From the NCBI GenBank assembly GCA_021808285.1, contig JAKBBV010000006.1, forward strand, positions 1-64,000: a DNA stretch of 64,000 nucleotides, given 5' to 3'. The translations under genes and the position numbers were made by a program. Of the stretch, positions 59,991 to 64,000 are shown piece after piece; the first letter of the stretch is position 1; each line of letters begins with the position of its first letter. The notes beneath the pieces are model-generated. The model ran no database searches, was not told where the DNA came from, and worked only from the letters and a program-made list of their open reading frames with translations. Source of the DNA: Pseudomonadota bacterium. GTDB taxonomy: Bacteria > Pseudomonadota > Alphaproteobacteria > Caulobacterales > Caulobacteraceae.

Positions 59991-60713
59991 GTGCTGTCCT
60001 ATCTGGCCAACCCGCTTCGGTTCATGCGCGTATCGCGCTGGCTCGCCCCGATCCTTGGGGGCGGGGCGGCGGTGTTGATCGGCCTTGGCCTGACGCTCGG
60101 CCTCCGCACGCCGCCCGACTACCAGCAGGGCGATACGGTGTGGATCATGTTCGTGCATGTGCCGGCGGCCTGGACGGCCATGCTGGCCTATGCGGCTCTG
60201 GGCGCCGCCAGCTTCACCTCCCTGGTGTTTCGCCATCCTCTTGCCGATCAGGCCGCCAAGGCGGCGGCGCCGCTCGGCGCAGTGTTTACGGGCATCGCTC
60301 TGGTCACAGGGTCGTTCTGGGGCCGTCCCATGTGGGGCGCCTGGTGGGTCTGGGGCGATGCGCGTCTGGTCTCGGTCCTTGTTCTGTTCCTGCTGTTTCT
60401 CGGCTATCTCGCCCTGCGCGCAAGTATCGACGATGAGGTGAAGGGGGCGCGTGCGGCGGAGATTCTGGCGCTCGTGGGGCTGATCAATCTGCCGATCATT
60501 CACTACTCGGTGGAATGGTGGAACACCCTGCATCAGGGCGAGTCGATCCTCAGAAAAGGCGGTCCGGCCCTGGCCCCGGTCTATCTGACGCCGCTTCTTT
60601 TAGCCGGCCTCGGCTTCAGCCTGGCTTTCGGCGCTCTGTGGCTCGTCCGCACGCGGGCCGAGGTGTGGCGCCGGCGCGCGGTGTCTCTCGAACTTCAGAC
60701 GGCTCTAAGATGA
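59991..60713 (+). CDS. ccmC: Haem handling protein CcmC
   Basis: 240 residues from a GTG at 59991. Six helices are visible, with HVPAAWTAML and the tryptophan-rich WGRPMWGAWWVWGDARL. The haem-binding WWD motif normally reads WVWDARL; here one extra Gly sits before the Asp (see findings). CcmC transfers haem to CcmE at the periplasmic face. Its stop overlaps the ccmD start by four bases. Confidence 0.93.
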   Translation: MLSYLANPLRFMRVSRWLAPILGGGAAVLIGLGLTLGLRTPPDYQQGDTVWIMFVHVPAAWTAMLAYAALGAASFTSLVFRHPLADQAAKAAAPLGAVFTGIALVTGSFWGRPMWGAWWVWGDARLVSVLVLFLLFLGYLALRASIDDEVKGARAAEILALVGLINLPIIHYSVEWWNTLHQGESILRKGGPALAPVYLTPLLLAGLGFSLAFGALWLVRTRAEVWRRRAVSLELQTALR

Positions 60714-60895
60714 GCCTGCCGCTGATCCTTGGGGCGCTGCCGGGAGGCAAGTACGCCGTCTATATCTGGCCGGCCTATGGCGTCACCGTGCTAGGCTTCG
60801 CCTGGATGACCGCGGACACCCTTGTCAGGGCGTGGAGGTGGCGTCGCAAGGCGCAGGCGCAGGAAGCCATGCGCCAGACGTCGCCTCAGAGCTGA
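60710..60895 (+). CDS. ccmD: Haem exporter accessory protein CcmD
   Basis: 61 residues from the ATG at 60710, overlapping ccmC by four bases. One membrane span with the CcmD pattern GGKYAVYIWPAYGVTVLGF is followed by a basic cytoplasmic tail. It helps release holo-CcmE from CcmABC. Its 3' end overlaps the convergent WD40 gene by ten bases. ccmE, ccmF, ccmG and ccmH are not in this window. Confidence 0.9.
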   Translation: MSLPLILGALPGGKYAVYIWPAYGVTVLGFAWMTADTLVRAWRWRRKAQAQEAMRQTSPQS

Positions 60896-61857
60896 ACCAC
60901 GCCGGCGCCGCCCGCTTCATCGCCATAGGCCAGACGCAGGTCCTGGCCGAGGGCCAGGGCTGTGACAGCGGCGCCCCCGCCGGATCGGCGGACGACGGTC
61001 TGGACCTCGGTTTTCAGATCAAGGGCGACGACAGCGCCGGTCTCAAAGCCAAGAGCGAGCTTGTCGCCGTCCGCCGCAACCTGCGAGACCCGGCCGGTCT
61101 GATCGCTGTTGAGGCCCACGGGTCGGGCTCTCAAGGGACCGTCGCGACCCAGAAACGGCCAGATCACGCCCTGGTCCGCGCCGGAGGTCGCCAGCCAGTC
61201 ACCCCCCTGGGCGAAGGCAAGGCTCCGGACCTTGCCGGCGTAGCACCCGCCGAGCTCAGCTTGGGCTCCATCCGCGATACGCCAAGCGTGCAAGGCCGGC
61301 TCCTGCATGGCGCTGAGGACGTATTTCCCATCGGGAGAGAATATGACGCGGCCATGCGCGCCCGCCCAGCGCAGCATGACCGGCTTCTGGTCGGCGAACC
61401 TGGCGTACCATAGCGCCACCCCGCCATAGGTCGCCGCCGCGAGGCGCCGGCCGCGCGAGTCGAAGGCGAGATCCGCCACCGTCGAGGGATGCTCAAACTC
61501 CCGTTCAAAGTCCGGCTCGGATCTTGAGAGCACCCGCGCGCGCTTACCCAAACCGTAGGCGAGGAGCCCTGAGGCCGGCGAGGTCGCCAGCGCGTCGATC
61601 CACGCGCCCTTGTGCGCCGCCAGGGTCTCCGCAGCCTCGGGGTGAGAGCGCACGAGGCGTCCGTCGTCTCCGCCGGTGATAACGCCCTGCCCCGCCGGAT
61701 CGAGGGCTGCGCAGAGGGCCGCACCGTCGTGGGCCCGGACCTCCCGACCCTCCTCGAAGCGTACGCGACCATCCCCCAGAATGAATGCGAAGCCAGAGGT
61801 CTGGGGGAGGATGGCGGTTACGTAGGCGCCGAGGTCAAGAGGCATGCGCGGAGCCAT
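60886..61857 (-). CDS. WD40-repeat beta-propeller protein
   Basis: 323 residues. Repeated blade motifs such as DPAGQGVITGGDDGRLVR, LAFDSRGRRLAAATYGGVALW and FSPDGKYVLSAMQEPALHAW indicate a propeller of about seven blades. No signal peptide is seen, so it is probably cytoplasmic and acts as a scaffold. The partner is unknown. It is monocistronic. Confidence 0.82.
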   Translation of the reverse strand: MAPRMPLDLGAYVTAILPQTSGFAFILGDGRVRFEEGREVRAHDGAALCAALDPAGQGVITGGDDGRLVRSHPEAAETLAAHKGAWIDALATSPASGLLAYGLGKRARVLSRSEPDFEREFEHPSTVADLAFDSRGRRLAAATYGGVALWYARFADQKPVMLRWAGAHGRVIFSPDGKYVLSAMQEPALHAWRIADGAQAELGGCYAGKVRSLAFAQGGDWLATSGADQGVIWPFLGRDGPLRARPVGLNSDQTGRVSQVAADGDKLALGFETGAVVALDLKTEVQTVVRRSGGGAAVTALALGQDLRLAYGDEAGGAGVVQL

Positions 61858-61995
61858 AGCCCATGTGATCGGGAACTGGCGAGTTGTAAGAGTCTGCCCC
61901 GGCGGGCTTTACAACGGCGCTTTTCCGCGCAATGCGTCGCGCGTTCGTTCAAGGGAGAGGCCCGACGTGCAGTCGGACCGTAACGGGAGTGTCTG

Positions 61996-62451
61996 ATGGC
62001 GGCGAAGGTTGGCGGCGGCGGCGGAGGTAAGTTCGACCTCGGCCAGAACAGCGACATGAACGTGACGCCGTTCGTGGACGTCATGCTTGTGCTGCTTATC
62101 ATCTTCATGGTGGTGGCGCCGATCGCGACCACGACGATCCGTATCGACATCCCTCCGGCGACCCCGCCGAAGAACGATAACTCCAAGCCCCCAACCTTCA
62201 TCTCCATCAACGATACAGGCCTGATCTATGTGTCGTTCGGCAAGAACGACATCCGGCCATCGTCCATGGACATGCTCGTCTACGACCTGCCCAAGGCCCT
62301 GGGCGTGGGCGACCCCACCAATCAACGCGTCTTCATCCGCGCCGACCGGCATGTGCCCTATGGCGAATTCATGGCCGTGCTGAACAAGCTTCAGCTCGAC
62401 GGCTACTACAAGGTTGGCCTGATCGCCGAGAATCTGACGCCTGACAACTGA
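61996..62451 (+). CDS. ExbD/TolR-family biopolymer transport protein
   Basis: 151 residues: a Gly-rich cytoplasmic start, one membrane span at about 25-45 with the proton-carrying Asp28 in NVTPFVDVMLVLLIIFMV, and a periplasmic domain. It belongs to the TonB-dependent ExbB-ExbD energy system. No exbB or tonB lies next to it, so it must work with partners encoded elsewhere. Confidence 0.9.
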   Translation: MAAKVGGGGGGKFDLGQNSDMNVTPFVDVMLVLLIIFMVVAPIATTTIRIDIPPATPPKNDNSKPPTFISINDTGLIYVSFGKNDIRPSSMDMLVYDLPKALGVGDPTNQRVFIRADRHVPYGEFMAVLNKLQLDGYYKVGLIAENLTPDN

Positions 62452-62590
62452 CCGGGCGCTTTCTCAAAATTCGCGCTAGGGTCGCCGGAAGGGGGCTCTG
62501 AAAGCGGGCTCAGAAAACGGGCCGGGCCTTGAAAACGGGCTCTGGGCCGAACGGTTCAGGGCTCATTTTCATGTCGGTGGTGAGGAGACC

Positions 62591-63646
62591 TCAGGCGGCG
62601 CAGGCGCGAAACCCGGCTTCCAAGGCGTCGGCGTCGAGGTTGCGGCCGATGAACACCATCCGGCTTTCCCGGGTGTCGCCTGGGCCCCAGGGACGTTGGA
62701 AATCGCCGTCCAGCATCATGTGAACCGCCTGGAACACCAGGCGTCGCGGTTCGCCCTTCACATCGAGGATGCCTTTGGCGCGCAGAATGTCCTGACCCTG
62801 GGCGGCTAGGAGGTCGCTCAACCAGCGCGAGACTTTCGCCCCGTCCACCGGCCGCTGCAGGCGCAACGATAGACCTTTGATATCATCGCCATGCGCGTGA
62901 CCCCGGGCGCCGTTCTCATGCGCGTGGTCATGGTCATGGTCATGGTCATGGTCGCAGTCTGGACCGTGGACGTGGCCCGCCTCACCGTGCGGCGGATTGA
63001 GAAACTGCGGCTCCAGTTCGACGATCCGGTCGAGATCAAACCCCCCCCGTCCGATGATGGCGTCGAGCGGGACATCGCCCTTCACCGACCGGTGGATCCG
63101 AGCGAGGGGGTTCATGCGCGACAGGCGCGCCTCGATGGCTCGAAGCGACGCGTCATCGGCCAAATCGGTCTTGTTGAGGATGATCTGATCGGCGAAGGCG
63201 ATCTGTTCGCGGGCTTGGGCGCTGTCATCCAGGGTCTGCAGAATGTGGCGTGCGTCCGCCACCGTTGTCACCGAGTCGAGCCGGGTCTTGGCGCGGACCT
63301 CGTCATCGACGAAGAAGGTCTGAGCCACGGGCCCGGGGTCAGCTAGTCCGGTCGTCTCGACGATGATGGCGTCAAATCCCCGCTCGGCGCTGGCCTGCCG
63401 CTTCATCAAGCCCTGGACCACACGGATCAAATCGCCGCGCACCGTGCAGCACACGCAGCCATTGTTCATCTCGAACACTTCCTCGTCAGCGCCGACGATG
63501 AGTTCGCCATCGATGCCGATTTCGCCGAACTCATTGACGATCACGGCATAGCGGCGACCATGGTCCTCCGAGAGGATGCGATTGAGGAGCGTCGTCTTAC
63601 CGGCGCCGAGATAGCCGGTGAGGACCGTGACTGGGATCGTGCTCAT
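62591..63646 (-). CDS. CobW/YjiA-type zinc metallochaperone GTPase
   Basis: 351 residues from MSTIPVTVLTGYLGAGKTT: Walker A at 11-18, the CVCC metal site at 64-67 (NNGCVCCTVRGD), NKTD for guanine binding and a His/Asp-rich stretch near 235-260 (DCDHDHDHDHDHAH). The C-terminal CobW domain is complete. COG0523 GTPases of this kind load zinc or cobalt into target enzymes. No Zur box or client gene is evident nearby. The His-rich run is coded by a hexanucleotide repeat near 62926-62955. Confidence 0.92.
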   Translation of the reverse strand: MSTIPVTVLTGYLGAGKTTLLNRILSEDHGRRYAVIVNEFGEIGIDGELIVGADEEVFEMNNGCVCCTVRGDLIRVVQGLMKRQASAERGFDAIIVETTGLADPGPVAQTFFVDDEVRAKTRLDSVTTVADARHILQTLDDSAQAREQIAFADQIILNKTDLADDASLRAIEARLSRMNPLARIHRSVKGDVPLDAIIGRGGFDLDRIVELEPQFLNPPHGEAGHVHGPDCDHDHDHDHDHAHENGARGHAHGDDIKGLSLRLQRPVDGAKVSRWLSDLLAAQGQDILRAKGILDVKGEPRRLVFQAVHMMLDGDFQRPWGPGDTRESRMVFIGRNLDADALEAGFRACAA

Positions 63647-63677
63647 CACCGTTATGTAGGCGCTCCCGCGCGCGACG

Positions 63678-64000
63678 CTAAGCCCCAATATCCTCTGGCC
63701 GGGGAACCGCGGCGCCAAGGCCCGGGGCCCGGGTGAGCCGCCAGAACCGGGCCGACATGGCGACCGCCGCCGCCGCCAGGCCGACGACGAAACCGATCCA
63801 GACGCCCTCGCCCTTCAATCCGGCGCCGAAGGCGAGGCCGAGGGAGACCGGGGCGCCCACCAGCCAATAGGCGCCGCCGGCCAGGAGCATGGGCGTGCGA
63901 GCGTCCTTGAGGCCTCTGAGGCACTGGGCGCCCACCGTCTGGACGCCATCGAAAATCTGGAACGCGGCCCCGAGCTTAAGGAAAGCGGCCGCCTGAACGG
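63678..64000 (-). CDS. MATE-family efflux transporter, C-terminal part (start beyond window)
   Basis: The reverse strand is open to the window edge and ends at 63678. FLKLGAAFQIFDGVQTVG runs into AQCLRGLKDARTPMLL, the conserved MATE stretch before the last helices, then GVWIGFVVGLAAAAVAMS. MATE proteins export drugs or metabolites using sodium or proton gradients. Only about the last 107 residues are in this window. It lies 31 bp upstream of the CobW gene on the same strand and could be cotranscribed with it. Confidence 0.85.
   Translation of the reverse strand, partial: VQAAAFLKLGAAFQIFDGVQTVGAQCLRGLKDARTPMLLAGGAYWLVGAPVSLGLAFGAGLKGEGVWIGFVVGLAAAAVAMSARFWRLTRAPGLGAAVPRPEDIGA

Overview
The window is a continuous piece of a high-GC alphaproteobacterial chromosome. 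It is most likely from the Caulobacterales, in the Caulobacter/Phenylobacterium neighbourhood (inference). The indicators are a class I lysyl-tRNA synthetase, an ECF11-type sigma factor with its ChrR anti-sigma factor, a mdh-suc-lpd TCA cluster, acnA divergent from ccmAB, and many alphaproteobacterial DUF families (DUF1223, DUF2076, DUF2794, DUF2177, DUF1365). No phage, insertion sequence, CRISPR array or rRNA gene is visible. The only RNA gene I can support is one tRNA with a CAT anticodon.

Layout. 1-8900: a ligase-associated exonuclease (cut by the window edge), two thioesterases and an acetyltransferase, a tandem pair of large membrane-anchored TPR paralogues, divergent lysS (class I), and a second acetyltransferase. 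8900-15100: a 717-bp gene-free stretch, an N-acyl-D-amino-acid deacylase/TauD dioxygenase pair, katG with an OxyR-like site upstream, and rpmJ. 15100-18500: a decayed GDP-fucose locus (fragments of a fucosyltransferase and of gmd beside an intact GDP-L-fucose synthase), then a GT4 glycosyltransferase and an LpxH-like phosphoesterase. 18600-24000: the singlet-oxygen module, in which rpoE-chrR, a cyclopropane-type methyltransferase and DUF2177 run rightward, and an FAD oxidoreductase and DUF1365 run leftward. The two arms share a control region in which I find two back-to-back ECF11 promoters. 24000-35300: free-methionine sulfoxide reductase, a phasin-like gene, a class A beta-lactamase, a three-gene membrane/YiiX operon, a Tat-signal PhzF homologue, the tRNA, a Rieske oxygenase, DUF484-xerC, a LytTR regulator and an IspZ-like protein.

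35300-49300 is a single leftward block: mdh, a 1119-residue GH18-NodB-GT2 fusion, sucC, a secreted protein, sucD, DUF2076, sucA, sucB, lpd. The TCA genes are interleaved with envelope genes. 49300-54100 holds a CitE-like lyase, DUF2237, ThpR, a Bax-inhibitor-1 protein followed by a clear terminator, DUF2794 and DUF1223. 54100-64000: acnA, and the cytochrome c maturation genes ccmA-ccmB and ccmC-ccmD, split by two exported-protein genes. It ends with a WD40 protein, an ExbD-like protein, a CobW GTPase and the C-terminus of a MATE transporter.

The best candidates for a closer look are the divergent ECF11 promoters and their lipid-modification genes, the fossil fucosylation locus, the one-polypeptide polysaccharide synthase/deacetylase/hydrolase, the mosaic TPR duplication, and the interrupted ccm cluster. 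I did not find a clearly unprecedented multi-gene system.
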